From Thermoanaerobaculia bacterium (GTDB taxonomy: Bacteria > Acidobacteriota > Thermoanaerobaculia > Multivoradales > Multivoraceae), in NCBI GenBank assembly GCA_022822365.1, contig JAJEBV010000021.1, positions 1-64,000 on the forward strand: a stretch of 64,000 nucleotides of DNA, written 5' to 3'. The stretch's first letter is position 1. Each line of letters begins with the position of its first letter. Shown here piece after piece: positions 52,240 through 62,047 of the stretch. The notes beneath the pieces are model-generated. The model saw only the letters and a program-made list of their open reading frames with translations, was not told the DNA's origin and did no database searches. A program made the translations under genes and the position numbers.

Positions 52240-53111
52240 GCCGTCGCGGCGCGGAGATCCTGCTGGCGGCGGCGCTGGCCCTCACCGCCGCGTGCGGTGG
52301 CGTCAAGGACGACCCCATCCTGCGGCTCTCGTCGGCCGAGGCGCTGGAGATCGGCAAGCAACTGCTGGAAGACGAGAAGTTCACGCAGGCGCGCGAACAT
52401 CTCGTCCACGCCTTCGAGGTCGAACCGAACTCCGAGACCGGCCGTGAAGGACTGCTGCTGGCCGCGGACGCCCTGTTCCTGCGCGGCGGCTACCAGTCGT
52501 ACGTCGAAGCCGAGCAGCGCTACCGGGACTTCCTGAACCGCTTTCCGACCTCCGACCAGGCGGCGTACGCCCAGTTCCGTCTCGCCGCCTCCCTCGCCGA
52601 ACGAATGGAGAAGCCGGACCGCGATCAGCAGACGGCGCGGCAGGCGCTGACGGAGTTCGAGAACGTCCGTCGGTTGTATCCGACCAGTCAGTTCGCCGGT
52701 CAGGCCGCCCAGCGCATCGTCGAGGTCCGCAACCACGTGGCGGAGCACGAGTTCGTCGTCGGGTCCTTCTACTACCGTTTCCGTACTCCCACGGCTGCGG
52801 GAAATCGCTTCAGGGAGATGCTCGAGCAGTACCCGGACTACCCGGAGCCCGACAAGATCCTCGCCCACATGTGCCTCACGTACCGCCTGGTGCTCCAGCA
52901 GATTCCGAGCCGGTTGGGACTCGACCGCTACGAGTACCTGCGCGAAGCCTGCGACCGGCTGCGGAACGAGTTTCCAGACAGCCCCTGGATCAAGAAGGCG
53001 CCTTCGGAGGAGCAGCTCCGCAAGCTCCGAACCAGACTGCCGGCCTCGCCCATCCGACCGGACCCGAATCGACCGGATGGTCCGCGCACGGAAGAGAACG
53101 TCGACAACTGA
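52236..53111 (+). CDS. bamD: outer-membrane assembly lipoprotein BamD
   Basis: A 291-aa lipoprotein. The lipobox is ALTAACGG (Cys20), and tetratricopeptide helices follow (LSSAEALEIGKQLLEDEKFT, EAEQRYRDFLNRFPTSDQAA, HEFVVGSFYYRFRTPTAAGN). HEFVVGSFYYR is the BamD/YfiO signature. It works in the BAM complex that inserts beta-barrel proteins in the outer membrane. Last gene of the plus-strand run. Confidence 0.93.
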   Translation: MSRRGAEILLAAALALTAACGGVKDDPILRLSSAEALEIGKQLLEDEKFTQAREHLVHAFEVEPNSETGREGLLLAADALFLRGGYQSYVEAEQRYRDFLNRFPTSDQAAYAQFRLAASLAERMEKPDRDQQTARQALTEFENVRRLYPTSQFAGQAAQRIVEVRNHVAEHEFVVGSFYYRFRTPTAAGNRFREMLEQYPDYPEPDKILAHMCLTYRLVLQQIPSRLGLDRYEYLREACDRLRNEFPDSPWIKKAPSEEQLRKLRTRLPASPIRPDPNRPDGPRTEENVDN

Positions 53112-53206
53112 ATCAGATCGTCGTCGCCCCAAAAAAGGGGGGCCTTCCGAAGGGCAGAAACGCCGGAACCTTGTGCTAAAATCGCTGTTTCTGCATCTGA
53201 ATCGCG

Positions 53207-53500
53207 TTGAAGTCACTCAGCCCAGACGACCGCTCTCCGGACGACGCGAACGAGGATCTGAACGGCCAGCTTGACCGCCTCGTGAACCAGTTGGCTTCCC
53301 AGGGTGTCACTCTGGCACAGGCCCGCGGGATCTTTGAACGGCAGTTCATCCTCGCTTCCCTACGACTCAACCAAGGAAACCTCACCAACTCGGCAAACCA
53401 CCTGGGCCTCCATCGCAACACGCTGCGGAACAAGGTCGCCGCGCTTCAGATACAAGCCGCCGACTACCGAGGCTCCAGCAAGAGGATTCAGTCGAGCTAG
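53207..53500 (+). CDS. small Fis-type HTH protein
   Basis: A 97-aa protein. The C-terminal 45 residues form a Fis/NtrC-C helix-turn-helix (ILASLRLNQGNLTNSANHLG and LHRNTLRNKVAALQI). There is no AAA+ domain, so it is a stand-alone Fis-like DNA-binding protein rather than a sigma-54 activator. The start is TTG 53207. A -10-like TAAAAT is at about 53176. A sigma-54-type promoter lies 60 bp past its stop. Confidence 0.8.
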   Translation: MKSLSPDDRSPDDANEDLNGQLDRLVNQLASQGVTLAQARGIFERQFILASLRLNQGNLTNSANHLGLHRNTLRNKVAALQIQAADYRGSSKRIQSS

Positions 53501-53558
53501 CGCGCCGAAACGCATCGCAGGCCCGCCGTCCCGGACTTTCATCCGACGCGCATCAGAT

Positions 53559-53574
53559 TGGCATACAGCTTGCT
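53559..53574 (+). promoter_or_regulatory. sigma-54-type promoter upstream of the transglycosylase
   Basis: TGGCATACAGCTTGCT matches the -24/-12 consensus TGGCACRNNNNTTGCW in every fixed position but one (T for C), with GG and GC exactly 10 nt apart. It would give a leader of about 120 nt before the ATG at 53707. No rpoN or activator gene is in the window. Confidence 0.5.
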
Positions 53575-53706
53575 CATGGGACACGGTCGGTTGCTCCCAT
53601 TGGCCGCAAGCGCCTGACGCTCCGCCGCCCGAAGAGGCCGCCGCACAGAGGTCGGGCGCCGAAGTGCGGCCCGCAGATACCAGGACGCCTGCCAGCAGAC
53701 ATCCCG

Positions 53707-54456
53707 ATGACTACACGGAAACCCCGTCTCCGGAACCGCACCATAGCCATGACCGTGGCGGCGGCAGCCATACTGGCCGCCGCGCCCCGCGAAACCGCGC
53801 CCGGTCGGCACATGGAACCGCTGCCCATGTCGCCCCCTCTGGAAGACATCGTTCTCCTGGAGCAGATTCAGGCGTGGCTTGAACCGTCGGCCGGAGCCGC
53901 CTCCGTCTACCTGGGAGGGGGTCCGCTGTACGAGCGCATTCCGTCGCGCCGGGAGAGCTTCGAGCTCTTCATCGGCGCCGCCGACGAGGACGCGGTCCGC
54001 GAGCGGATGCAGCGTGTTCCGTACGGCGACCTGATCCTCGACGCCGCCGAGCGTCACGGCGTCGACCCGCTCCTCGTGGCGGCCATCGTCCAGGCTGAAT
54101 CCTCGTTCGACACGGAGGCGGTCTCGCCCCGGGGTGCCCTCGGTCTGATGCAGATGATGCCGACGACCGCCGAGCAGCTGGGAGTCGCGGATGCCTACGA
54201 CCCCGGCCAGAACCTCGACGCGGGCGTGAGTTACCTGGCCTACCTGCTGCGCCGCTTCGACAACGACCTCGTCCTGGCTCTCGCCGGCTACAACGCGGGA
54301 CCCGGCAGGGTCGACCGTTTCGGCGGTTTCCCCCCCTTCCGCGAGACGCGCGGCTTCACGAACAGCGTGCTCCGTGTCTACATCGCGCACCACCGCGCGG
54401 CCTGGGCCGCCGTCAATCCGGACGGACTCGACTTCGCGGTGCTGGCGGGCGGCTAG
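53707..54456 (+). CDS. lytic transglycosylase (SLT domain)
   Basis: A 249-aa secreted muramidase. A short N-terminal hydrophobic signal (MTVAAAAILAAAP) precedes a spacer, and the SLT domain starts near 105. The catalytic Glu is in IVQAESSFDTEAVSPRGALG; LMQMMPTTAEQLGV, NLDAGVSYLAYLLRRF and LAGYNAGPGRV are the usual SLT blocks. It cleaves glycan strands of peptidoglycan. The nucleotides before the ATG carry no clear Shine-Dalgarno. Confidence 0.93.
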   Translation: MTTRKPRLRNRTIAMTVAAAAILAAAPRETAPGRHMEPLPMSPPLEDIVLLEQIQAWLEPSAGAASVYLGGGPLYERIPSRRESFELFIGAADEDAVRERMQRVPYGDLILDAAERHGVDPLLVAAIVQAESSFDTEAVSPRGALGLMQMMPTTAEQLGVADAYDPGQNLDAGVSYLAYLLRRFDNDLVLALAGYNAGPGRVDRFGGFPPFRETRGFTNSVLRVYIAHHRAAWAAVNPDGLDFAVLAGG

Positions 54457-54647
54457 CTGGTCTTGGCGCCTGAAGAAGACGCGTTTTCCTCCTCCAGCTC
54501 GGAGGAGTCGTCGCCCCGCAGCCCCCGCTTGAAGTTGCGGATGCCCTCACCCATCCCCCGGCCAAGCAGCGGCAGCTTGCTGCCGCCGAAGATGACCATC
54601 AGGATGACGAAGATGATGAGAAGCTCTTGGATGCCAATGGAAGGCAT
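54453..54647 (-). CDS. tatA: twin-arginine translocase subunit TatA/TatE
   Basis: A 64-aa protein with an N-terminal membrane helix (IQELLIIFVILMVIFGGSKL), the FG hinge and a basic amphipathic helix (LPLLGRGMGEGIRNFKRGL), then an acidic tail. This is TatA, which forms the pore used by Tat substrates such as the SoxC-like enzyme at 3827. ATG 54647 follows AGGAG with an 8-nt gap. It converges with the transglycosylase gene and overlaps its stop by 4 nt. Confidence 0.92.
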   Translation of the reverse strand: MPSIGIQELLIIFVILMVIFGGSKLPLLGRGMGEGIRNFKRGLRGDDSSELEEENASSSGAKTS

Positions 54648-54682
54648 GGGGGTCTCCTGTTGAGGTTGGAGGATTCTAGCAG

Positions 54683-55729
54683 CTAGAACGCCGCCCACTC
54701 CCGGCGCAGGCGGGGTGCGAGCTCACGGCCCTCGGGAAGCGCGTCCAGGGCGTCGAAGAACCGCCGCAGGGCGGGGGGAATCAACGGCAGGTGACGCTCG
54801 TTGCCGAGCGCGGCGAAGTGGGCGAACGTGCCGGCTATCTTGAGCATCCGCTGCGCCACCGCGGCACTGTACAGGGCAAGCTCTTCGGTGTCTTCCTCCA
54901 GGGTCGCCAGATGGTCCCGCCGCTGGCCGGCGGTGAGCGTCAGGCTGTCGTTCAGGAGCGAGGCCAGGTCATAGTGCGGCGGGCCCAGGCGCAGGTCCTG
55001 GTGATCGATCACGACGACCTCCGGTTCCGCGCCGTCCCGGTCCGAGGTCCGCAACATCAGGTTGCGGACCATGAAGTCGCGATGACAGGGCACGGGCGCC
55101 GCCGAGCCCAGACGATCGCACACGGCTTCGCAGAAAGCGCGCACTTGCCCGGCCAGGATCCGGTCTCCCACCAATCCCCGCGGCTCGAGAAAGCGCTCCC
55201 AGGTCAGGTCGAGCTCCGCCATCAGCAGCTCCCGGTCGAGCGGCGGCGAGCCCAGAGCGCGCACCCTGTCGGGAGACAGAAGCTGGATTCGGCCGATGCA
55301 AGCCACCGCCTCCGTCAGGAACCGGTCCAGCGCGGCCGGGCTCAGACGACCGCCCTTCCACCGGTCGAAGACCGTCTGTGAACCCAGGTCTTCCAGGAGG
55401 ATCCAGACCGGCTCGCCCAGCGAGTGCCGTTCAACCCCTGGCAGCGGAACGCCGACCGAACCCAGCAGTTTCGTCGCGGCCAGGAAGCGCGACGCAACGT
55501 CGGCCATGTCGCCCGGGTAGGCGCAGACGACGAACTGCTCGCCGCCCGCGAGACGCAGCCGCGCATAGCGCCGCGCGGAAACGTCGCCGGCCAGCGGCTC
55601 GAAGGAAGCAGGCCGGAAGCCCGCGGCTCCAAGCCCTTCGACGATCGGCCCCCAGACATCCTGATCGTCACGTAGCGGATCCCGACTGTCGCGCGGAGCG
55701 TCTCTTTGGGATAATGATCTCGTTGCCAT
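54683..55729 (-). CDS. AmgK-like sugar kinase (APH fold)
   Basis: A 348-aa kinase. Catalytic loop PVPCHRDFMVRNLMLR and metal segment VVIDHQDLRLGPPHYDLASL match AmgK and relatives, which phosphorylate N-acetylmuramic acid or GlcNAc in cell-wall recycling; in many diderms it pairs with MurU, which is not seen here. The proposed ATG at 55729 overlaps the divergent ATG at 55728 (CATG), so one of the two starts may be wrong. Confidence 0.82.
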   Translation of the reverse strand: MATRSLSQRDAPRDSRDPLRDDQDVWGPIVEGLGAAGFRPASFEPLAGDVSARRYARLRLAGGEQFVVCAYPGDMADVASRFLAATKLLGSVGVPLPGVERHSLGEPVWILLEDLGSQTVFDRWKGGRLSPAALDRFLTEAVACIGRIQLLSPDRVRALGSPPLDRELLMAELDLTWERFLEPRGLVGDRILAGQVRAFCEAVCDRLGSAAPVPCHRDFMVRNLMLRTSDRDGAEPEVVVIDHQDLRLGPPHYDLASLLNDSLTLTAGQRRDHLATLEEDTEELALYSAAVAQRMLKIAGTFAHFAALGNERHLPLIPPALRRFFDALDALPEGRELAPRLRREWAAF

Positions 55730-56027
55730 GGAACCCCGGCTCAAGCAACTGCTCGAAGACCTCACCCGCTCCCTGTGCGAAGCGATCGCGGACTCGTCCG
55801 AGGTCCACGACCGGCTCGAGTCGATCCGGCAGGAAGGCTACACGCTGAACCTCTTCCTCGACTGCAAGCCGTTCGAGAGCGACGACGAGGCCGACACCGA
55901 GGATGAGGCGAATCGTCGGCCTGTACCGGCACCGCCCTTCCGGATCGACGGCCGCGACCTCGCCTTCCTCCGGTCGGTCGGGATCGATCCGACACGCAAA
56001 GCCCGCAGCCGGACTTCCCGTCAGTAG
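55728..56027 (+). CDS. conserved small hypothetical protein
   Basis: A 99-aa soluble protein: an N-terminal helix (MEPRLKQLLEDLTRSLCEAI), a segment GYTLNLFLDCKPFESDDEAD, an acidic linker and a basic tail. I do not assign it. The coding statistics are good and it lies head to head with the AmgK-like gene. Confidence 0.55.
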   Translation: MEPRLKQLLEDLTRSLCEAIADSSEVHDRLESIRQEGYTLNLFLDCKPFESDDEADTEDEANRRPVPAPPFRIDGRDLAFLRSVGIDPTRKARSRTSRQ

Positions 56028-56728
56028 CACTCTTCGCGCCAGATGAACCCGTAGTTGCGGCCCGCCCGGGCGCCGTCCCGACGGTAGCTCCACCAGTCGG
56101 GACTGCAACGCACGCAGCGTTTCACGGTCGAGACCTGGCCGACGCCCAGACCGGCTAGCTGCCGCGAAGCGGCCAGCGGCAGGTCGAGGCGGGGCTTCCC
56201 GCCGGGTCGTCGAGCGACCACCTCCGCGCCGCTCCGGGACTCCACCTGAACGGCAACGTCTTCGCCGACCTCATAGCAACAGGGTCCGATCGCCGGACCG
56301 ACCCAGGCTTCCGCCGGCGCCCCGTCACCGGACGAATCACCGTTCAACTCGCGGACGGCCGAGGCCAGAACACCCTTCGCAAGCCCACGCCAGCCGGCGT
56401 GAACCGCGGCTACCGAGTCGCCGGCGGCAATCAGCACGGGCACACAGTCGGCGACGAAGACCGTGGCCGCGACTCCGGACGCCGACACGATCAGCGCATC
56501 TCCATCGCCGGTCGGTCCGGGACCCGGCGCTCTCAGCGCGTCGGCGCCGTGCCGCTGGCGAAGCCAGGCCGGCGCCGCCGCCGCCGCCGCGGGAACCCGG
56601 CCCGCCAGAACCTCGAGGGCGTCCTCCGGTCCGGCGGCTCCCCCTTGCGGCACCGCGCCGAGAAACGCGGCCCACACCGGCCCGCGGCGGTAGACCTCGA
56701 GTGCGACACTCGTCGACGGGCCACTCAC
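56021..56728 (-). CDS. pgeF: peptidoglycan editing factor PgeF (laccase-domain)
   Basis: A 235-aa multicopper-oxidase-like family protein with YfiH/PgeF motifs: FVADCVPVLIAAGD, AVHAGWRGLAKG and GPAIGPCCYEVG, which hold the Cys/His zinc site. PgeF removes misincorporated L-serine-type stem peptides in peptidoglycan; older names are purine nucleoside phosphorylase or polyphenol oxidase. The start is taken as GTG 56728; the frame stays open further but overlaps the divergent gatB. Confidence 0.88.
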   Translation of the reverse strand: MSGPSTSVALEVYRRGPVWAAFLGAVPQGGAAGPEDALEVLAGRVPAAAAAAPAWLRQRHGADALRAPGPGPTGDGDALIVSASGVAATVFVADCVPVLIAAGDSVAAVHAGWRGLAKGVLASAVRELNGDSSGDGAPAEAWVGPAIGPCCYEVGEDVAVQVESRSGAEVVARRPGGKPRLDLPLAASRQLAGLGVGQVSTVKRCVRCSPDWWSYRRDGARAGRNYGFIWREECY

Positions 56729-56770
56729 CGGAAGGGCCTGCTGTAGGATGCCGCGGCCATTGAGACGGCC

Positions 56771-58264
<1,494 letters not shown>

Positions 58265-58277
58265 CGCCTAGCGGCGC

Positions 58278-59453
58278 TCAGCGGCGCGGAGGCTCGTTCG
58301 TCGCTCCGGGAACCTCTTCGAGCTGCCGGCGGAGTTCCTCGCGCTGGCGTTCCAGTTCCGCGATGTTCTCGTTGAACTCGTCGGCTTCCCTGTTCTCCTG
58401 GGCGATCTGCTGGTTCTCACGCACCCGGGCAGCGCCGGCCGCGTTGCCCGCACGCTCGTAGGCCGAAATCGCCGGCTCGTACTTGTTCTGCTTCGAGAGC
58501 ACGAAGCCGAGGTAGTCCAGGATCTGCTTCTTGTGGGCTTCGTCCGAAGCCAGCGGGAGTGCGGTGTTCAGCGGCCCTTCGGCGTCGCTGTAACGCTCGA
58601 GGGAGCCGAAGGCCTGCCCGAGGTAGAAGTGCGCGTGCCAGTCGTTGCTCTTCTTCGAGATCCCCTGCTGGAACGTCGAAGCCGCCGAATCGTAGTTCTT
58701 GCCCCCGAGCTGAACCTCGCCGAGCAGCAACAGGTTGTCGTACGAGGGGTTGCTTCCAACCAGGCTCCTCGCCACGTCTTCGGCCTGGCGGTAGACGCCG
58801 GTCTTGGCTGAGCCCTGAGTGCGCCGACCCTTGACCTTGAGGGCATTCACCAGAACCCTCTTCCACTCCGCCTGGCTACCGTCCATCGAGATCGCCCGCT
58901 CGTAGGCAGCGATCGCCGGGTCGAGCTGCGCATCGTTATGGAGCATCTGCCCGTAATCGAAGCGGGCCTTGGCGTCACTGGGCTTCAGGTCGGCGACCCT
59001 CCCCAGGTCGGCAGCCGCACTGCCGGTGTTGCCCAACCGCGCGTAACTGGCGCCGCGCGTCTCGTACACCCCAACCTGGATGTTCGCCGGCAGCCCACCG
59101 ATGTTGAGCCTGCTCAGGGTCGAAATGCACTCCCTGGGCTTGCCGCTCTGGTAGAAGGCCTGACCCAGCAACACCTGGCTGCCAATGTCGTCGGCCTTCA
59201 TCTCGATCGCCTTCTGGAACGCGGCAACCGCTTCGCCAGCCTTGCCGCCCCGGAGCAGGGAACGGCCCAGCATCTGGTAGCCGGCCTGCTGGTCCGGGCG
59301 CTCCTCGACGAACTGCTGGAACTCAGCGATGGCCTGAGCGTAGTTGCCGGACCTGAATGCGGCGACGCCTTCGTCCCAGCCGGCGAAGGCCACCGACGCG
59401 GTCAGCAGTGCGCAGACAACAGCAAGTGCGAGTACGGATCGGCGAGTAGTCAT
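58278..59453 (-). CDS. exported TPR protein of a Ton cluster
   Basis: A 391-aa protein with signal peptide SVLALAVVCALLTASVAFAG and about eight TPR units, from AFRSGNYAQAIAEFQQFVEE onward, then a Gln/Glu-rich coiled-coil tail (ENIAELERQREELRRQLEEV). It is the last gene after tonB, exbD, exbD and exbB. Such TPR proteins are often periplasmic partners of envelope energy systems; function here is inferred from position. Confidence 0.8.
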   Translation of the reverse strand: MTTRRSVLALAVVCALLTASVAFAGWDEGVAAFRSGNYAQAIAEFQQFVEERPDQQAGYQMLGRSLLRGGKAGEAVAAFQKAIEMKADDIGSQVLLGQAFYQSGKPRECISTLSRLNIGGLPANIQVGVYETRGASYARLGNTGSAAADLGRVADLKPSDAKARFDYGQMLHNDAQLDPAIAAYERAISMDGSQAEWKRVLVNALKVKGRRTQGSAKTGVYRQAEDVARSLVGSNPSYDNLLLLGEVQLGGKNYDSAASTFQQGISKKSNDWHAHFYLGQAFGSLERYSDAEGPLNTALPLASDEAHKKQILDYLGFVLSKQNKYEPAISAYERAGNAAGAARVRENQQIAQENREADEFNENIAELERQREELRRQLEEVPGATNEPPRR

Positions 59454-59472
59454 TGGGCCGTGATCCTCCGCT

Positions 59473-60216
59473 CTACTGGAGCTGGAAGTTGACGGTCAGG
59501 TTGTAGTACACGGCGACCGGCTTGCCGTTCAGCGTCGCCGGCTTGAACTTCCACTGCTGCACGGCCGACACCGCGGCTTCGGCAAGGCCCATCGGCAGGG
59601 GCTTCAGGACCTTGATGTCGGTGATGTCGCCGTTCTTGTCGATCGTCGCCTGGAGAATGACGACACCCTGGATCCGCGCCTTGCGCGCGATCTCGGTGTA
59701 CTGGGGCTGGATCTCGTTGATCTTCTCCGGCTTGGTCACATCGCCGGTGACGTAGATCGGCCCGGTCGGTTCCGGCGGAGGCGGCGCCTCGGGAAGGTCG
59801 AAGAGATCGAGATCGTCGACCTCGGGGATGTCGATCTCCTCGGGCTCGTCGATCCGGATCGGCTCCGGCTCGTCCGGCGTGGGATCGGGGATCGGAACCT
59901 TCTTCGACTTCGGCTTCGGAATCTGCTGCTCTTCCTTCGGCGGTGGCGGCTTGAAGCGCACCTGCTGCACGACGAAGACCTTGGGCTTCGGCGGCGGCGC
60001 CACCACGTCGCCGTACAGGTCCGGCAGCTTCACGATCAGCAGGATGCCGTGGAGGATGACCGCCAGCCCCAGCGAGTAGCGGAAGGTCTTGTTGTCCTCG
60101 CGGGTCTCCTGCACGTAGGTAAGCAGGCCCTGCTCGGCGGACGTCAGCGCGGTCGCTTCGTCCTTCGCGGGCTCCTCCGCGGGGGATGCAGCCTGTTCGA
60201 GGTTCTCGTCACTCAT
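59473..60216 (-). CDS. tonB: TonB-family energy transducer
   Basis: A 247-aa protein. An inner-membrane span near residues 48-66 (YSLGLAVILHGILLIVKLPD) precedes a proline/glutamate/lysine-rich periplasmic stretch (KPPPPKEEQQIPKPKSK) and a C-terminal TonB domain with IQPQYTEIARKARIQGVVIL and AVQQWKFKPATLNGKPVAVY. It passes proton-motive force from ExbB/ExbD to outer-membrane transporters. It is unusual in the N-terminal cytoplasmic part of about 45 residues before the span. Confidence 0.93.
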   Translation of the reverse strand: MSDENLEQAASPAEEPAKDEATALTSAEQGLLTYVQETREDNKTFRYSLGLAVILHGILLIVKLPDLYGDVVAPPPKPKVFVVQQVRFKPPPPKEEQQIPKPKSKKVPIPDPTPDEPEPIRIDEPEEIDIPEVDDLDLFDLPEAPPPPEPTGPIYVTGDVTKPEKINEIQPQYTEIARKARIQGVVILQATIDKNGDITDIKVLKPLPMGLAEAAVSAVQQWKFKPATLNGKPVAVYYNLTVNFQLQ

Positions 60217-60309
60217 CCGGTTACCCCTCTTCGGTCAGGTTCTCGGTCAGCTTGTCTGTCGCGTGGTGTCTGAGTTCAACGTCCAGCCGGTTCAGGCGTA
60301 TTCCGACCT

Positions 60310-60747
60310 CTAGTACCAGAAGCTCTGGATCTCGCGCTGGGTGGGAACCGAGATGTTGATCGGCTCCGCCAGCCCGTGATCCTCGCCCTGGCGCAGTTCG
60401 TCGTACACCTGAACCATGTACTTGTACGGCGTCGCGGTATCCGGCCGGATGATGACCGGCTTCTTCGGGTTCCGCTCGAGCTTCGGCTTCAGGTAGGGGA
60501 TGATCTCGTGCAACTGCATCGGATCCTGGTCGACGATCAACTCGCCGGTGGGCAGGATCTCGATCAGCACCGACTCCTCCTTCTCGACCACCGGCGGATC
60601 GTCGTCATCCTCGGGAAGCGCGAAGTCCAGTCCGCGGGTCGCGGTGAACGTCGTCGTGATCATGAAGAAGACAATCAGCAGGAAGGCGATGTCCGCCATC
60701 GAGGAGGTCGGGATCTCATCGTCCGGGCGATCACGATCAAGTTTCAT
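60310..60747 (-). CDS. exbD: ExbD/TolR biopolymer transport protein
   Basis: A 145-aa protein with one membrane span containing the conserved Asp (TSSMADIAFLLIVFFMITTT) and a periplasmic domain with ILPTGELIVDQDPMQLHEI and PVIIRPDTATPYKYMVQVYD. Second of two adjacent exbD paralogues. Forms the proton channel with ExbB. Confidence 0.92.
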   Translation of the reverse strand: MKLDRDRPDDEIPTSSMADIAFLLIVFFMITTTFTATRGLDFALPEDDDDPPVVEKEESVLIEILPTGELIVDQDPMQLHEIIPYLKPKLERNPKKPVIIRPDTATPYKYMVQVYDELRQGEDHGLAEPINISVPTQREIQSFWY

Positions 60748-60777
60748 CTTGCGTCTCCATCCATCGTCTGGTCAAGC

Positions 60778-61206
60778 CTACCCGTCGGTGACGGTCCGCT
60801 GATCGGACAGCAGGTAGACGTCCCGCACCTTGGCCCGCTTCAACGCGTCGATGACCTCGTCGACCTTGTCCCAAGACACTTCGCCGTCGGACTTGACGAC
60901 GAAGACCTTCTGCGGGTCCATCGCGATGACGCCCGCGGCCATCGAGAGCACCTCGTCGGCCGCGCTGACCAGGGCGCTCTGTTCGTTGCCGTCCGACACG
61001 CGGATGCGCCCGTTCGGGTCGATCGAGACGTAGGCGGACTGTTTCGGAATCTCGTACCTGAGCGTCGTCTTCGGCAGCACCACCTGGGTCTTGTCGACCT
61101 CGAAGGTGATCGTCAGCATGAAGAAGATGATCAGCAGGAAGGCGATATCCGCCATCGAGGCCGTCGGGATGTTCGGCTTGTGCTCGATGGTTGCCTTGAG
61201 CTTCAT
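60778..61206 (-). CDS. exbD: ExbD/TolR biopolymer transport protein, first copy
   Basis: A 142-aa protein with the same TASMADIAFLLIIFFMLTIT span including the essential Asp, then a periplasmic part (ISIDPNGRIRVSDGNEQSAL is close to the observed VSIDPNGRIRVSDGNEQSAL). It lies 6 bp after exbB and 30 bp before the other exbD, so three genes form one unit. Confidence 0.92.
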   Translation of the reverse strand: MKLKATIEHKPNIPTASMADIAFLLIIFFMLTITFEVDKTQVVLPKTTLRYEIPKQSAYVSIDPNGRIRVSDGNEQSALVSAADEVLSMAAGVIAMDPQKVFVVKSDGEVSWDKVDEVIDALKRAKVRDVYLLSDQRTVTDG

Positions 61207-61212
61207 GTCGGC

Positions 61213-61878
61213 CTAGCCAGCGTCGCCGCCGGACTCCGGCGGGACGCCGCTGCGCTCCATCTCGCCGAAGGTTTCGAGCAGCATGTTCGCCGACGTCTCG
61301 ATGTCGCGGACGAACTTGTTGATCCGGCTCATGAAGTAGTTGTAGGCAAGCTGCGTCGGAATGGCGACCGCCAGACCGCCGGCGGTCGTGGTCAGCGCCT
61401 CCTTGATACCGGTCGCGACCGCGCCGGGGTTCGACAGACCCTGTGCCGCCAGGGCGTCGAAACCGGCCATCATGCCGGTCACCGTGCCGAAGAACCCGAG
61501 CAGCGGGGCGACGTTCGCCGTGGTCGCGAGCACCGCGAGGCCGCGCTCCAGGCGGCCCATCTCGAACAGCGCCGCGTTCTCGATCGTCTTCTCGACGTCT
61601 TCCTTGGGCTGGCCGTACTTCATCAGACCGGCCTTGAGGATCGAAGCGACCGGACCGCGGTACTCCTCGCATACCTTGACCGCTTCACGAATCGAACGGT
61701 TCACGACCAGCGCTTTCCGCACCTTGGGGAGGAACTCGTGAACGTTGATCCGGGCCCGCCGCAGCGCAATCAGTCGCTCGACCACCACCGCAGCCGCGAT
61801 GACGGAAAAAGCGAGCAATGGCCACATGACGGGGCCGCCCTCGTTCATCAACTTCCAGAACGTGCCACCAATGTTCAC
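61213..61878 (-). CDS. exbB: MotA/TolQ/ExbB proton channel protein
   Basis: A 221-aa inner-membrane protein with three spans: MWPLLAFSVIAAAVVVERLI near the start, LAVLATTANVAPLLGFFGTV and EALTTTAGGLAVAIPTQLAY. The GLLGTV-like segment is LLGFFGTVTGMM. It starts GTG 61878 with GAGGAGGT 6 nt upstream, one of the best ribosome binding sites in the window, and leads the exbB-exbD-exbD-tonB-TPR run. Confidence 0.93.
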   Translation of the reverse strand: MNIGGTFWKLMNEGGPVMWPLLAFSVIAAAVVVERLIALRRARINVHEFLPKVRKALVVNRSIREAVKVCEEYRGPVASILKAGLMKYGQPKEDVEKTIENAALFEMGRLERGLAVLATTANVAPLLGFFGTVTGMMAGFDALAAQGLSNPGAVATGIKEALTTTAGGLAVAIPTQLAYNYFMSRINKFVRDIETSANMLLETFGEMERSGVPPESGGDAG

Positions 61879-61967
61879 CTAGCTACCTCCTCAGGACTAT
61901 GCCCGCCACTACGGGCCTGGTTGAACCGCCCGCCGAAGGCGGACGCGATTCTGGACATGCGGTGACC

Positions 61968-61987
61968 CCTACACCGGGAGGGGTGCC
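61968..61987 (-). promoter_or_regulatory. hairpin in the exbB leader
   Basis: ACCCCT and AGGGGT pair across 8 nt (61968-61987), and a second small hairpin GCCCG-CCACTA-CGGGC lies nearer the start, around 61900-61916. With the promoter at 62012 the leader is about 130 nt long and structured, so post-transcriptional control is possible. Confidence 0.3.
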
Positions 61988-62011
61988 TGGCTCACCTTGG
62001 AACGGTGGAGC

Positions 62012-62017
62012 AATATA
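62012..62017 (-). promoter_or_regulatory. candidate -10 box for the exbB operon
   Basis: TATATT on the minus strand within GTGTGCTATATTGCTCC. A weak -35 candidate TTCCAA lies 16 nt upstream. It is the most AT-rich spot in the 169-bp gap between ruvC and exbB. Confidence 0.45.
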
Positions 62018-62047
62018 GCACACGGGTTCGGCTTTGGAACCGCCCGA

